Assembly (NCBI RefSeq): GCF_001445575.1
Contig: NZ_CP013200.1
Span: forward strand, 2,294,001-2,358,000
DNA: 64,000 nt
Direction: 5' to 3'
From: Arthrobacter alpinus
GTDB lineage: Bacteria; Actinomycetota; Actinomycetes; Actinomycetales; Micrococcaceae
A program made the position numbers and the translations under genes. Positions within the stretch are counted from its first letter, which is position 1. Each line of letters begins with the position of its first letter. Below, in pieces: positions 1 to 8,122 of this stretch. The notes under the pieces were generated by a model. The model worked only from the letters and a program-made list of their open reading frames with translations, was not told the DNA's origin and did not search any database.

Positions 1-2
1 CC

Positions 3-284
3 GTTTTGGACAGTGTGGCGGAATTGCCCGACGGCGGCACTTTGGTCGTGGCCACACACGGCGGGGCTACCCGGGTGGCCCTGGCTAAGATCCTGGGTCT
101 GCCCGAGCCATTGTGGCGCACGCTGTCCGGTCTCTCCAACTGCCATTGGTCAGTGGTTGAAACTGCTGATCCTGCTGATGCAGGGACGGCGGTGGGGCGC
201 TGGCGATTGCTTGAACACAATGTCGGAACGCTTCCGCAGCCCTATCAAACACCCGAAGATCTAGCCGAACCGGTGGAGGACTAA
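3..284 (+). CDS. Histidine phosphatase family protein (phosphoglycerate mutase-like), 3' part only
   Basis: The window opens inside this gene, so the N-terminal half with the RHG catalytic motif is off the left edge. What remains is a typical C-terminal region: VVATHGGATRVALAKILGLP holds the second conserved histidine of the histidine phosphatase fold (the HGG motif), followed by a family-like tail that ends at a TAA. The reading frame is open to the first base, so no start can be given. In Arthrobacter relatives a gene of this type lies downstream of the ribosome silencing factor gene and directly before tRNA-Ala, as here. The substrate cannot be told from this fragment. Confidence 0.8.
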   Translation, partial: VLDSVAELPDGGTLVVATHGGATRVALAKILGLPEPLWRTLSGLSNCHWSVVETADPADAGTAVGRWRLLEHNVGTLPQPYQTPEDLAEPVED

Positions 285-304
285 CGTCCAAGACAATCGC
301 CGAT

Positions 305-334
305 TTGGCACTACGCCAAAACGTGCTCTAAGAT
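305..334 (+). promoter_or_regulatory. Probable promoter of the tRNA-Ala pair
   Basis: A -35 like TTGGCA (305-310) and a -10 like TAAGAT (329-334) are separated by 18 bp. They lie about 65 bp upstream of the first tRNA, a normal distance for a stable RNA promoter with a short leader. Inferred from sequence only. Confidence 0.5.
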
Positions 335-397
335 AGACAGGTTGCTTCAGCCAAGACCGACAGGTCAGGGAAAAAGCAACAAGGCAACAAAGTGTTT

Positions 398-473
398 GGG
401 GCTGTGGCGCAGCTGGTAGCGCACCTGCATGGCATGCAGGGGGTCAGGGGTTCGAGTCCCCTCAGCTCCACCA
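398..473 (+). tRNA. tRNA-Ala, anticodon GGC (copy 1)
   Basis: The cloverleaf folds fully by eye: acceptor GGGGCTG with CAGCTCC (one G-U pair), D arm GCGC/GCGC, anticodon stem CCTGC/GCAGG around the loop ATGGCAT giving anticodon GGC, and T arm AGGGG/CCCCT around TTCGAGT. The discriminator base is A at 470 and CCA is encoded at 471-473. It reads GCC/GCU alanine codons. Confidence 0.97.
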
Positions 474-532
474 AACACACCGAGAAGTGGAAACACTAAA
501 CGGTGCGTTATAACTGAATATCGAAAAGTTTT

Positions 533-608
533 GGGGCTGTGGCGCAGCTGGTAGCGCACCTGCATGGCATGCAGGGGGTCAGGGGTTCGAGTCCCCTCAG
601 CTCCACCA
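533..608 (+). tRNA. tRNA-Ala, anticodon GGC (copy 2)
   Basis: This is identical in all 73 bases to the copy that begins 135 bp upstream, again with an encoded CCA (606-608). The short flanks gttttggggctg and ctccaccaaaac are also nearly shared, which suggests a recent tandem duplication. It is followed at once by a strong terminator, so both copies probably come from one transcript. Confidence 0.97.
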
Positions 609-612
609 AAAC

Positions 613-651
613 AAAGTCCGGCCATCTACTTCGTAGGTGGCCGGACTTTTT
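613..651 (+). terminator. Rho-independent terminator of the tRNA-Ala transcript
   Basis: A 17-bp stem (613-629 with 633-649, one T-G wobble) has a 3-nt TTC loop and runs into a T tract. It starts 5 bases after the second CCA end. Confidence 0.9.
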
Positions 652-849
652 GCACGCCCAAGAAATCCAAGGACGGCCGGATGGCCGCGCTGCCGGGCAG
701 CCGCACTACCGGACGGCCAGGATTGGGATCTGGGCTGCGCACTCAGCGGGCACAAATTCACCAAGATCGTGCCCGCAGTGGCACAATGATGGCGTGTCCA
801 CGCCAGAATCTCCTCTCATTCCCGCCCCCTGCAACTTTGAGCCGATGCC

Positions 850-1251
850 ATGAGATGCCCCTGTCACAGCGGTGAGCTGTTCGAGAGCTGCTGCGCTAAA
901 TACCTCACGGTTACTGTTGGCGGGCAGCCCGGCTACCCGCCCACGGCTGAAGCGTTGATGCGTTCGCGCTTTAGTGCCTTCGCCCTGAACGATGCGGACT
1001 ATCTCCTGCGCACCTGGCACTCGGATGAACGCCCGGAGTCGCTGGAGCTGGATCCCGATCAGCAGTGGTACCTGCTGGAAATCCTCGGCACGCAACGCGG
1101 CGGCCCCTTTGATAGCGATGGCGTGGTCACCTTCCGCGCGCACTACCGCTCGGCTGCCAACCGGAAGCTGCGTGATTCTTTCACGGAAACCAGCAGCTTC
1201 GCCAAAGTCGGCAAACAGTGGCTGTACGTCAAAGCACTAGATCTTCAGTAG
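850..1251 (+). CDS. YchJ/UPF0225 family SEC-C motif protein
   Basis: A 133-residue protein. The N-terminal CPCHSG followed by SCC is a SEC-C type zinc-binding cysteine cluster. The body (ALMRSRFSAFALNDADYLLRTWH, later VVTFRAHYR and the C-terminal W-L-Y-V) is the NTF2-like UPF0225 core. Length is normal for the family. The ATG at 850 puts the cysteine cluster at residues 3-16, as in homologues. It stands alone, with no clear operon partner. The biochemical role of the family is not established. The 654-849 stretch upstream shows no other gene. Confidence 0.85.
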   Translation: MRCPCHSGELFESCCAKYLTVTVGGQPGYPPTAEALMRSRFSAFALNDADYLLRTWHSDERPESLELDPDQQWYLLEILGTQRGGPFDSDGVVTFRAHYRSAANRKLRDSFTETSSFAKVGKQWLYVKALDLQ

Positions 1252-1289
1252 TCTCCCTCGTCGGCTGGGCCAGGTTCTGGCGCAGCCAA

Positions 1290-1617
1290 TCATGAGGGGC
1301 CCAGATTATTCTTGACCTCCATATTGCGCACATCAATCATGTTCCACGCGAACTTGCGCCGGACCGCAAACGCTAAGGTCACAGCCGGGTTCAAGTAAGC
1401 GCCGCTGACACCGCCAGCAACATGGACACCCAGCACCACAGCCAAGGCCCAACCCCCACGTGATCAGCAGCCAGTCCCCGGCGGCCATGAAAATCGTTGT
1501 GTCAGTGGCAGCACGGCTACTGCCCGGAAATGCCACGACGGCCATAGCGACTACCCCGTCACCAAAACAAATCAAGACGAACGTGCCGAGGAATTCCGCG
1601 AGCAGTTCTCCCCACAC
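1290..1617 (-). pseudogene. Remnant of an aquaporin / glycerol uptake facilitator (MIP family) gene
   Basis: Read on the minus strand from a GTG at 1617 the product begins VWGELLAEFLGTFVLICFGD, a typical MIP first helix, and continues to DWLLITWG. The frame then breaks at a run of five G (five C at 1453-1457 on the plus strand) where four would keep it open. In the shifted frame it goes on as WALAVVLGVHVAGGVSGAYL and NPAVTLAFAVRRKFAW, which contains the first NPA pore motif. It stops at a TGA (1290-1292) about 109 codons from the start, so the second half of the channel, with the other NPA box, is missing. The gene is both frameshifted and truncated and should be non-functional. Confidence 0.8.
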
Positions 1618-1741
1618 TCCGCCCAGACGTTTGACTCCGCTGCCATCCCGAACGCTTCTGCGCTGCTGTGATTTCAGGCACGCTGAGGTGTGGGGGAACG
1701 TTTCGCCAGATCGCCAAAACACGGCACGGTAGAGTTGACCG

Positions 1742-2956
1742 GTGGAGGAAAATAGCGCTAACCCAGGCACCCGAGTCGACTCAGGCCAGCCAGTCAGTAC
1801 TGTCACGGCAGGTAGTGGCAGTAGTAACAGCCTTGCCTTTGATTTTGGGCAGTTGCGGAGGTTTCCCGACATTGAGGCGGCGAACCTCTTTGCCCACGAC
1901 CCCACCGATGAGTTGATCCTGAGGGAGGCGGCCAGTGCCCTGGCAATATCCGACGGCGGACACGTCGCCATTGTGGGGGACCGGTACGGCGCGCTGACCC
2001 TTGCCACCGCTTCGATCCACGGGCTCACGTCTTTGCGTGTCCATCAAGATGGGCTCTCTGGCGAGCGTGCCTTGGCGGGCAACGCAGAACGGGCCGGTCT
2101 TTCCGGGCAATACACATCCATGGCCCTGGGGCCGGAACTGTTCGCCAATGCCCAGGTGGTGCTGTGGCAGCTGCCACGCAGCCTCGAGGAACTTTCTGAG
2201 ATAGCGCAGCTCATTAGCGCCCATGCTGCTGCGGACGTGCAGGTTTTTGCCGGCGGTCGCATCAAACACATGACCTTGGCCATGAACACCGTATTGGCGG
2301 CACACTTCTCTTCGGTGGTCCCCGGCCGAGCCTGGCGAAAGTCCCGCCCGCTCACGGTGACCGGTCCGGTGCAGGAGGGCACGGCGTCGAGCTTCCCGAA
2401 ACGGGAATTCCACGCCGATGCGCGGCTCTGGCTGTGCTCCCACGGGGCAACGTTTGGCGGCACAAAGATTGATGTTGGCACCCGCTTCCTGCTCGAATTC
2501 CTGCCGGAGATGCGTCAGGACGCGGCCGTGGCCATTGACCTGGGATCAGGCAACGGCACCATCTCCGCGGCGCTGGCGCAGGCCCGGCCGGAATTGACGG
2601 TCATCGCCACGGACCAATCGGCCGCCGCTGTTGCCTCCACGAAAGCCACCGCGCTGGCCAACGGCTTGGCGGATCGGATTCAAGCCGTGCGCGATGACGC
2701 GCTGGCAGGATTCGCCGCAGGATCGGCCGATCTGATAGTTCTCAACCCGCCGTTCCACGTTGGTGCCACCGTTCATGCGGGCATTGCCCACAAGCTATTC
2801 GCTGCGGCATCCCGCGTCCTGGCGCCCGGGGGAGAGCTGTGGTGCGTGTACAACAGGCACCTGGACTACAAGGGTGCATTGGCAAAAACAGTGGGGGAAA
2901 CGCGCGTGGCCGGACGCAATAGCAAGTTCACTGTCACGGTATCCATCAAGACTTGA
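1742..2956 (+). CDS. Class I SAM-dependent methyltransferase, RsmC/RlmG type (rRNA guanine-N2)
   Basis: A 404-residue protein with a degenerate N-terminal methyltransferase-like half and a C-terminal catalytic half, the two-domain build of RsmC/RlmG. Motif I is DLGSGNGTISAALAQ (near residue 267) and the catalytic motif is NPPFH (near residue 336), the signature of guanine-N2 methyltransferases of this group. The end YNRHLDYKGALAKTVG is also family-like. The family methylates 16S G1207 or 23S G1835; which one cannot be decided by eye. The GTG at 1742 is the first start in frame; a later start is possible because the first 30 residues are not conserved. Confidence 0.85.
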   Translation: MEENSANPGTRVDSGQPVSTVTAGSGSSNSLAFDFGQLRRFPDIEAANLFAHDPTDELILREAASALAISDGGHVAIVGDRYGALTLATASIHGLTSLRVHQDGLSGERALAGNAERAGLSGQYTSMALGPELFANAQVVLWQLPRSLEELSEIAQLISAHAAADVQVFAGGRIKHMTLAMNTVLAAHFSSVVPGRAWRKSRPLTVTGPVQEGTASSFPKREFHADARLWLCSHGATFGGTKIDVGTRFLLEFLPEMRQDAAVAIDLGSGNGTISAALAQARPELTVIATDQSAAAVASTKATALANGLADRIQAVRDDALAGFAAGSADLIVLNPPFHVGATVHAGIAHKLFAAASRVLAPGGELWCVYNRHLDYKGALAKTVGETRVAGRNSKFTVTVSIKT

Positions 2957-3110
2957 GTCAGCAAGCGCCTAAACAGAAGTTCTACAGCCCGTCGTGGCGT
3001 GCACCTGTACATGCTTGCGCCGGGGTAATCTGGCAGCTGGGAATGGTGGGGGACGGCATTGCCCAAACAGCTGGTAGCCACCAGCGCATGATTTTTCAAG
3101 GAGAAACAAG

Positions 3111-4373
3111 TTGGGTGTTCCTGAGTTGGTTGTGCCGCAGCGCCGCCGCGGTACAAACCTCCCCAAAATGGGCGATTTCAACCAGGCAGTGATCTTGGAT
3201 TCCATCAGACGGTCCGAAGAAGGCCTGAGCCGTGTTGAATTGGCAGCCTCGGCCGGTTTGGCCGCTCAGACCGTGTCCAACATTTGCCGCCGCCTGCTGG
3301 ATTCAGAACTGATCATGGAAGCTGGCAAGGAGACCTCCGGTCCCGGCAAGCCACGCACCATTTTGCGCCTGAATCCCAAAGGCATGTACGCGATTGGCCT
3401 CCACATTGACCCTGCACTGACCAGCTATGCCTTGTTGGACGCCGTGGGCTCCGTTCTGGTTTCCGTGGATGAATCCACCGATCTCAGCAGTCCGCCAGCG
3501 GAAGCCGTAGCCGCCATGGGACGGCGCATCCGCCAAATCATTGCAGACTCGGGCATTCCCGAGCAAAGGATTGCCGGCGTAGGCGTTGCCACGCCTGGCC
3601 CCGTGGATGCCAGCAGTGGAACCGTTGTTGACCCGCCCCATATGACCGGGTGGCACCGGGTACCCCTGCGCGATATCCTGCAGGAGACCACCAAACTTCC
3701 CGTCGTCATGGACAAAGACGTCACGGCCGCGGCCGTCGCCGAGCTGTGGGCCGGGGCCGACGCCAGCGCTACCGACTTCATCTTTGTCTACATTGGAACA
3801 GGCATCGGAGCAGGCTTGGTGCTCAATGACGAAGTGGTCCGCGGCGCCTCAGGCAACGTGGGCGAGATCGGGCACATCATTACCGATCCGGACGGGCCGC
3901 CGTGCGATTGCGGACGCCGCGGCTGTGTCAAGGTCACGTGTATGCCCGAAACGCTGGTTGCTCAGGCCCGTGCGGCCGGAGCCCTGCCGGGAATCGCCGA
4001 GGGGCAAACGCCGTCGTTGCCCGATGACGTGGCCGCCCTGGTGGCAGCCGCTGCCGAAGGTAATTCTGCTGCCAAGGACGTGTTGGCGCAGTCCGCGCGC
4101 CGCTTGGCTGGTGCCGTTTCAGTCTTGACCAACTTGTTGGATGTGGAACGGGTGGTTTTCGGCGGGCCCTTCTGGCCGGCCCTGGCACCCACGTATCTGG
4201 CCCAGATGCCAGCGCTCTTGACTCACCTCAGCGTCACGGACAGCGTTCATTCTGTGGACGTTGCAGGCACCATTGTGAACTCGGGGGAGGAAGCCTTTGG
4301 GGCGGCCTGCTTGGTCATGGAAAAGACCTTCAGCCCCAGGGCAGCCCAGCTGTTGTTGGACTCCAAAGGCTAA
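3111..4373 (+). CDS. ROK family transcriptional regulator
   Basis: A 420-residue protein. Residues about 20-80 form a winged helix-turn-helix (FNQAVILDSIRRSEEGLSRV and the following AASAGLAAQTVSNICRRLL). The remainder is a ROK sugar-kinase-like domain with YIGTGIGAGLVLN and the zinc cluster region GHIITDPDGPPCDCGRRGC. The zinc motif then reads VKVTC rather than the usual LE, so the ligand set may differ slightly. The start is the TTG at 3111, preceded by AAGGAG at a good distance. ROK regulators usually answer a sugar or sugar derivative; no sugar transport genes are adjacent, so the effector is unknown. The 2957-3110 gap shows nothing else. Confidence 0.88.
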   Translation: MGVPELVVPQRRRGTNLPKMGDFNQAVILDSIRRSEEGLSRVELAASAGLAAQTVSNICRRLLDSELIMEAGKETSGPGKPRTILRLNPKGMYAIGLHIDPALTSYALLDAVGSVLVSVDESTDLSSPPAEAVAAMGRRIRQIIADSGIPEQRIAGVGVATPGPVDASSGTVVDPPHMTGWHRVPLRDILQETTKLPVVMDKDVTAAAVAELWAGADASATDFIFVYIGTGIGAGLVLNDEVVRGASGNVGEIGHIITDPDGPPCDCGRRGCVKVTCMPETLVAQARAAGALPGIAEGQTPSLPDDVAALVAAAAEGNSAAKDVLAQSARRLAGAVSVLTNLLDVERVVFGGPFWPALAPTYLAQMPALLTHLSVTDSVHSVDVAGTIVNSGEEAFGAACLVMEKTFSPRAAQLLLDSKG

Positions 4374-4446
4374 GCAGCGACCGGCCCAACCTCCGGGCGG
4401 GAAACGCTTTGGGGCAGCTGAGCAGCCTACTGCGGCCCAGCCAAGA

Positions 4447-4644
4447 TTAGTCCGGGCCCTCGACGATCTCGCCAAAGGGGATGGCAGGATCTGTGTGGGC
4501 TTGCAGCACATGCGGATTCAGCACGATCCGCACCCCATGGTCTTTCTCGGCAACTGATTGCTGCAATACCGGTAGGACGGTGGCAATAAAGTTCTCGTCC
4601 TTGCCCTGCAGATACGCCTCATAAACAGCTGGTAACTGGCTCAT
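4447..4644 (-). CDS. Small hypothetical protein (65 aa)
   Basis: Reading from the ATG at 4644, the product is a compact acidic protein beginning MSQLPAVYEAYLQGKDENF, with the core SVAEKDHGVRIVLNPHVLQA and ending GEIVEGPD. It reads like a real conserved actinobacterial small protein rather than a shadow frame, because the composition is balanced and no gene overlaps on the other strand. No domain is recognised. The frame stays open upstream to 4782, but that extra part is arginine-rich and unlikely. A weak AAGG precedes the chosen start. Confidence 0.5.
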   Translation of the reverse strand: MSQLPAVYEAYLQGKDENFIATVLPVLQQSVAEKDHGVRIVLNPHVLQAHTDPAIPFGEIVEGPD

Positions 4645-4783
4645 GAACCTTACTGTAGTCCGTGCAATCATGCGTGGACAGGGGTGTATGGGAAGTTCTC
4701 CCCATTGCGGCTGGACCCTAGAAGGTATGAACTGGTCTGTATGATCTGCCCTTGATCCGTGTCTGATGAAAGGTTCCACCATC

Positions 4784-5791
4784 GTGATTTCAACTAGCGT
4801 GAGCTCGTCCCTTGATCAGGCCGAGCTAGCGCAAGCGCAGCAGGTCATCGGCAATATTTCTCGAAGCTTTGAGCACAAGGTAGTGGGGCAGCAACGCCTG
4901 CGCGAGACCCTGCTGATCTCGCTCATGACCGGTGGGCACGTGTTGCTTGAATCCGTGCCGGGCCTGGCCAAGACCACTGCCGCGCAGACCTTGGCGGAAT
5001 CAGTAAGCGCCCTGTTTCATAGGATCCAGTGCACCCCCGATTTGCTGCCAAGTGACATTGTGGGCACTCAAATCTACGACGCCGCACAGGGAACCTTTGT
5101 CACGCAGTTGGGCCCGGTGCATGCCAACATCGTTCTCCTAGATGAAATTAACAGATCCAGTGCCAAAACGCAGTCGGCCATGCTTGAGGCCATGCAGGAG
5201 CGTCAGACGACCATCGGTGGCCACGTCCACCACTTGCCGCAGCCGTTCATGGTCATGGCCACCCAGAATCCCATTGAGCAAGAAGGAACCTACCAGCTTC
5301 CGGAAGCCCAGATGGACAGGTTCATGCTCAAGGATGTGCTGGACTATCCCAGCCCCGTTGAGGAAGCCGAAGTGATCCGGCGCATTGATTCCGGCGTGTT
5401 CCTGGCGGGCGCAACACCAGCGCCGGTCGCTGACCTGGCGGACATTCGGGCCCTGCAGGAGAGCGTCAAAAAAGTTTATCTGGACCCGGCCCTGATTAAC
5501 TACATTGTTGGCCTGGTCTACGTGACCCGGCACGCTGCACAATACATTGATCCGGCGTTGGCCAAGCTCATTGAATTTGGGGCCAGCCCCCGTGCCAGCA
5601 TTGCGTTCACCCAGGCGGCCAGGGCTCTGGCGTTGCTGCAGGGCCGCGACCATGTCATCCCGGAAGACATCAAGGCTCTGGCAGATCGAGTGTTGCGGCA
5701 CCGGATCATCATGGGCTTTGAAGCAGTGGCGGAAAACGTTGGCGTCGAAAAGGTGATTGCCGCCATCGTTGACTCCGTTCAAACGCCGTAA
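4784..5791 (+). CDS. MoxR family AAA+ ATPase
   Basis: First gene of a MoxR-DUF58-VWA operon. The AAA_3-type Walker A region is GGHVLLESVPGLAKTT (near residue 55), Walker B is IVLLDEINR (near 118), and sensor 1 is ATQNPIEQEGTYQLPEAQMD, the MoxR signature. MoxR ATPases act as chaperone-like partners of VWA proteins, often inserting cofactors or assembling membrane complexes. The start chosen is the GTG at 4784 with AAAGG ten bases upstream; an in-frame ATG at 4766 lacks a ribosome binding site. The next gene starts six bases after the stop. What the cluster acts on is unknown. Confidence 0.9.
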   Translation: MISTSVSSSLDQAELAQAQQVIGNISRSFEHKVVGQQRLRETLLISLMTGGHVLLESVPGLAKTTAAQTLAESVSALFHRIQCTPDLLPSDIVGTQIYDAAQGTFVTQLGPVHANIVLLDEINRSSAKTQSAMLEAMQERQTTIGGHVHHLPQPFMVMATQNPIEQEGTYQLPEAQMDRFMLKDVLDYPSPVEEAEVIRRIDSGVFLAGATPAPVADLADIRALQESVKKVYLDPALINYIVGLVYVTRHAAQYIDPALAKLIEFGASPRASIAFTQAARALALLQGRDHVIPEDIKALADRVLRHRIIMGFEAVAENVGVEKVIAAIVDSVQTP

Positions 5792-5797
5792 GCTGCT

Positions 5798-6688
5798 GTG
5801 ACAACACTGTTAACGGGCGTCAAAGCCAAAATGTATATCTTTGCCCACCGCCGGGCCCGCGGCGTGCTCGACGGCGAATACGCCTCCATTTTCCGTGGCC
5901 GCAGTCTGGATTTCGATGACCTGCGCGAGTACGTGCCCGGCGATGAGATTCGTGACATCGATTGGAAAGCCACAGCCCGTGTGGGGACGCCGCTGATCAA
6001 GCGTTACGTGGCCACCCGCAGGCAGCAGGTTCTCTTCGTGGCAGATACCGGCCGAAATATGGCTGCTACATCCCGCGGCGGTGATATCAAAAAGAACATT
6101 GCCGTCATGGTCATGGGTGTCATGGGTCTGCTGGCTACCAGGCACGGTGACTCCGTGGCGCTGGTTCATGGCCACGGCGCGACCACCTCATCCCTGCCGG
6201 CCAAAGGTACTGAAAGTCATGTGGAGAACGTGTTGCGGAACATGGATGCCGCCTCGCTGGAGCGCGGGTCCAGCGACCTGTGCGCACGGCTGGAATACGC
6301 CGCCTCCCACATCAAGACCCGCACCCTCATGGTGGTCATCGCTGATGAGATCGCCTCTGATGAGCGCCTAGCCAAGATCCTGCGGCGTCTAAAAGCTCAG
6401 CATGAAATCCTCTGGGTGGAAATTGCCGACGCCGTTCTGGCTGGCCCTGATGCGGTCCATAACGCGGACGGCGTGGGCACAGATGTGCAGGGGATGGAGC
6501 AGGTGCTGTTGCTTCTGGCCAGCGAACCGGAACTTGCCCGCCACTATGCGCAAGCAACGGCGGAACGCGCCTACGGCCTGGCCGAACTGCTCAAGTCCAA
6601 TGGCATTGCGCAGGCCCGCATTGGCGCAACGGAGGACGTTATGAAGCAGGTCTTTGCGCTGCTGGAAAGGCACCGTCGTGCACGCTGA
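5798..6688 (+). CDS. DUF58 domain-containing protein
   Basis: A 296-residue protein with the DUF58 signature DFDDLREYVPGDEIRDIDWK near residues 37-56, followed by RYVATRRQQVLFVADTGRNM, the divergent VWA-like core in which D-T-G replaces the metal-site motif start. It is the standard partner of MoxR and of the VWA proteins downstream. The GTG start lies six bases after the moxR stop. Its 3' end overlaps the next gene by 11 bases, so translation is probably coupled. Confidence 0.88.
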   Translation: MTTLLTGVKAKMYIFAHRRARGVLDGEYASIFRGRSLDFDDLREYVPGDEIRDIDWKATARVGTPLIKRYVATRRQQVLFVADTGRNMAATSRGGDIKKNIAVMVMGVMGLLATRHGDSVALVHGHGATTSSLPAKGTESHVENVLRNMDAASLERGSSDLCARLEYAASHIKTRTLMVVIADEIASDERLAKILRRLKAQHEILWVEIADAVLAGPDAVHNADGVGTDVQGMEQVLLLLASEPELARHYAQATAERAYGLAELLKSNGIAQARIGATEDVMKQVFALLERHRRAR

Positions 6689-7148
6689 AGGAGAATTTTA
6701 TGCGCCACTTGGCTACTCGCTGTGGTGGCCGCTGCTCGGGGTGCTGCTGCTCATTCTGTGCGCCGGTGCTGTGGCCTGGATCTGGGTTGCCACGAAGCCT
6801 GCCAGCAGCACGGGGGTACCGGATTTTGTAGCGCCCCGGAATCCTTCTGCCGTCAAGGAAAAGTACGGGGCCCTGATTGTGGACATTCAAAACCGGCACG
6901 ACGCCGGAGCCTTGGATGTGCGTTCGGCCCACCTTGAACTGAGCCTGGCCGTGCGCACCTTTGTGCACGAGATGACAGGGCTCAAGACCCAACGCATGAC
7001 CCTGGCCCAGCTGCGCGAACACCGGCTGCCATTGGCCGGTGACGCCGTGGAACTGTTTTACCCGGGCGAGTTTTCCCGGGCCGGCGGAAACTCGCCCGTG
7101 GCGGACTCGGCGCAGACCGCTAAGAATGTGGTGTCCGAATGGCGCTGA
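6678..7148 (+). CDS. Hypothetical membrane protein of the MoxR/Bat operon (DUF4381-like position)
   Basis: A 156-residue protein. One strong transmembrane helix (SLWWPLLGVLLLILCAGAVAWIWVA) lies near the N-terminus, then a soluble domain with YGALIVDIQNRHDAGALDVR. In other Bat-type clusters this place is held by a small membrane protein (DUF4381), and the topology matches. The GTG at 6678 is chosen because GGAAAGG precedes it; a TTG at 6654 has no such site. It overlaps both neighbours, so it is firmly part of the operon. Function unknown. Confidence 0.7.
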   Translation: MHAEGEFYAPLGYSLWWPLLGVLLLILCAGAVAWIWVATKPASSTGVPDFVAPRNPSAVKEKYGALIVDIQNRHDAGALDVRSAHLELSLAVRTFVHEMTGLKTQRMTLAQLREHRLPLAGDAVELFYPGEFSRAGGNSPVADSAQTAKNVVSEWR

Positions 7149-8122
7149 AATATTGGTGGCTCCTGGCCCTGGGACTTGCTGCTCTCGCCGCTGTTGTGGT
7201 GGTCTTGTGGCGTCGTCGTACAGCCACCAGTAACCATCTTCCGGTGGCCCATGCCGAGCGGCTCACAGCCCTTCCGTCATACCAGCGCGCCGTGAAACGG
7301 CGCAGGAAGTGGCTCACCACAGCCGTGGCCGCCGTAGCCGTACTGGCGGTGTCGCTCCTAGTGGCAGCGGCACGCCCCGTCACCGAACGCACCAGCATTC
7401 CCGAACAGCTCAACCGGGACATTATTTTGTGCCTGGACGTCTCCGGTTCAATGCTGGACACCGACGAAGCGATTGTGAGTGTGTTTGCCAAGCTGGTGGA
7501 AAAATTCAAGGGCGAACGGATTGGCCTGACCATTTTTGATTCAACCGCTGTCACGGTGTTCCCGCTCACGGACGATTATGATTTTGTGGCCGAAGAGCTC
7601 AAGATCGCCCAGAAGGCGCTGAGTGTGGATTCCGCCTCCTTTGAGTACTTTGCTGGCACCTACGAGGCACCAGGGTCCTCGCTTATTGGTGACGGACTGG
7701 CCAGTTGTATCAACGGCTTCCCCGCCGTCGCCGACTCGAAACGGTCCAGATCGGTGGTCCTGGCTACCGACAACCTGTTAGCCGGAAAGCCACTCTTTAG
7801 CTTGTCTGAAGCCACTTCCTTGGCCCAGAAGGCGGACATTCGGATCTACGCCTTGAACCCTAATGACTACGGGGCCGACACGCTGTTTGGCAAAGCCGCG
7901 GATGGTCTTAAAAAGACTGCCTCGGTGACTGGCGGTGCCTACTATGCCCTGAAGTCTGAGTCAGCGGTTCCTGCCATTGTGCAAAAAGTACAGGCCACAG
8001 AAGCGGCACTCCTCAAGGGAGCTCCCCAGCGCACCTTGTTGGATAATCCTGGCTGGCCACTGGGGGTGGCCCTGGTGTCCTTGCTGGTTTTGCTCACCGC
8101 GGGCTGGAGGCTGCGGCGATGA
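7139..8122 (+). CDS. VWA domain-containing membrane protein, BatA-like
   Basis: A 327-residue protein. Two N-terminal transmembrane segments (residues about 4-22 and 58-80) are followed by a von Willebrand factor A domain with an intact metal-ion site: IILCLDVSGSM (DxSxS), later GTYEAPGSSLIGDGL and VVLATDN. A last transmembrane helix near the C-terminus (WPLGVALVSLLVLLTAG) gives the BatA topology, with the VWA domain between membrane anchors. It overlaps the gene before by 10 bases and the gene after by 4. BatA-type proteins are linked to envelope stress and membrane complex assembly in other bacteria; the role here is not known. Confidence 0.87.
   Translation: MALKYWWLLALGLAALAAVVVVLWRRRTATSNHLPVAHAERLTALPSYQRAVKRRRKWLTTAVAAVAVLAVSLLVAAARPVTERTSIPEQLNRDIILCLDVSGSMLDTDEAIVSVFAKLVEKFKGERIGLTIFDSTAVTVFPLTDDYDFVAEELKIAQKALSVDSASFEYFAGTYEAPGSSLIGDGLASCINGFPAVADSKRSRSVVLATDNLLAGKPLFSLSEATSLAQKADIRIYALNPNDYGADTLFGKAADGLKKTASVTGGAYYALKSESAVPAIVQKVQATEAALLKGAPQRTLLDNPGWPLGVALVSLLVLLTAGWRLRR

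Noticed and set aside
365-625. Minus-strand frame of 86 codons repeating GGAEGTRTPDPLHAMQVRYQ
   Set aside because: It is the antisense of the two tRNA-Ala genes, a well-known spurious frame; the repeat comes from the duplicated tRNA.
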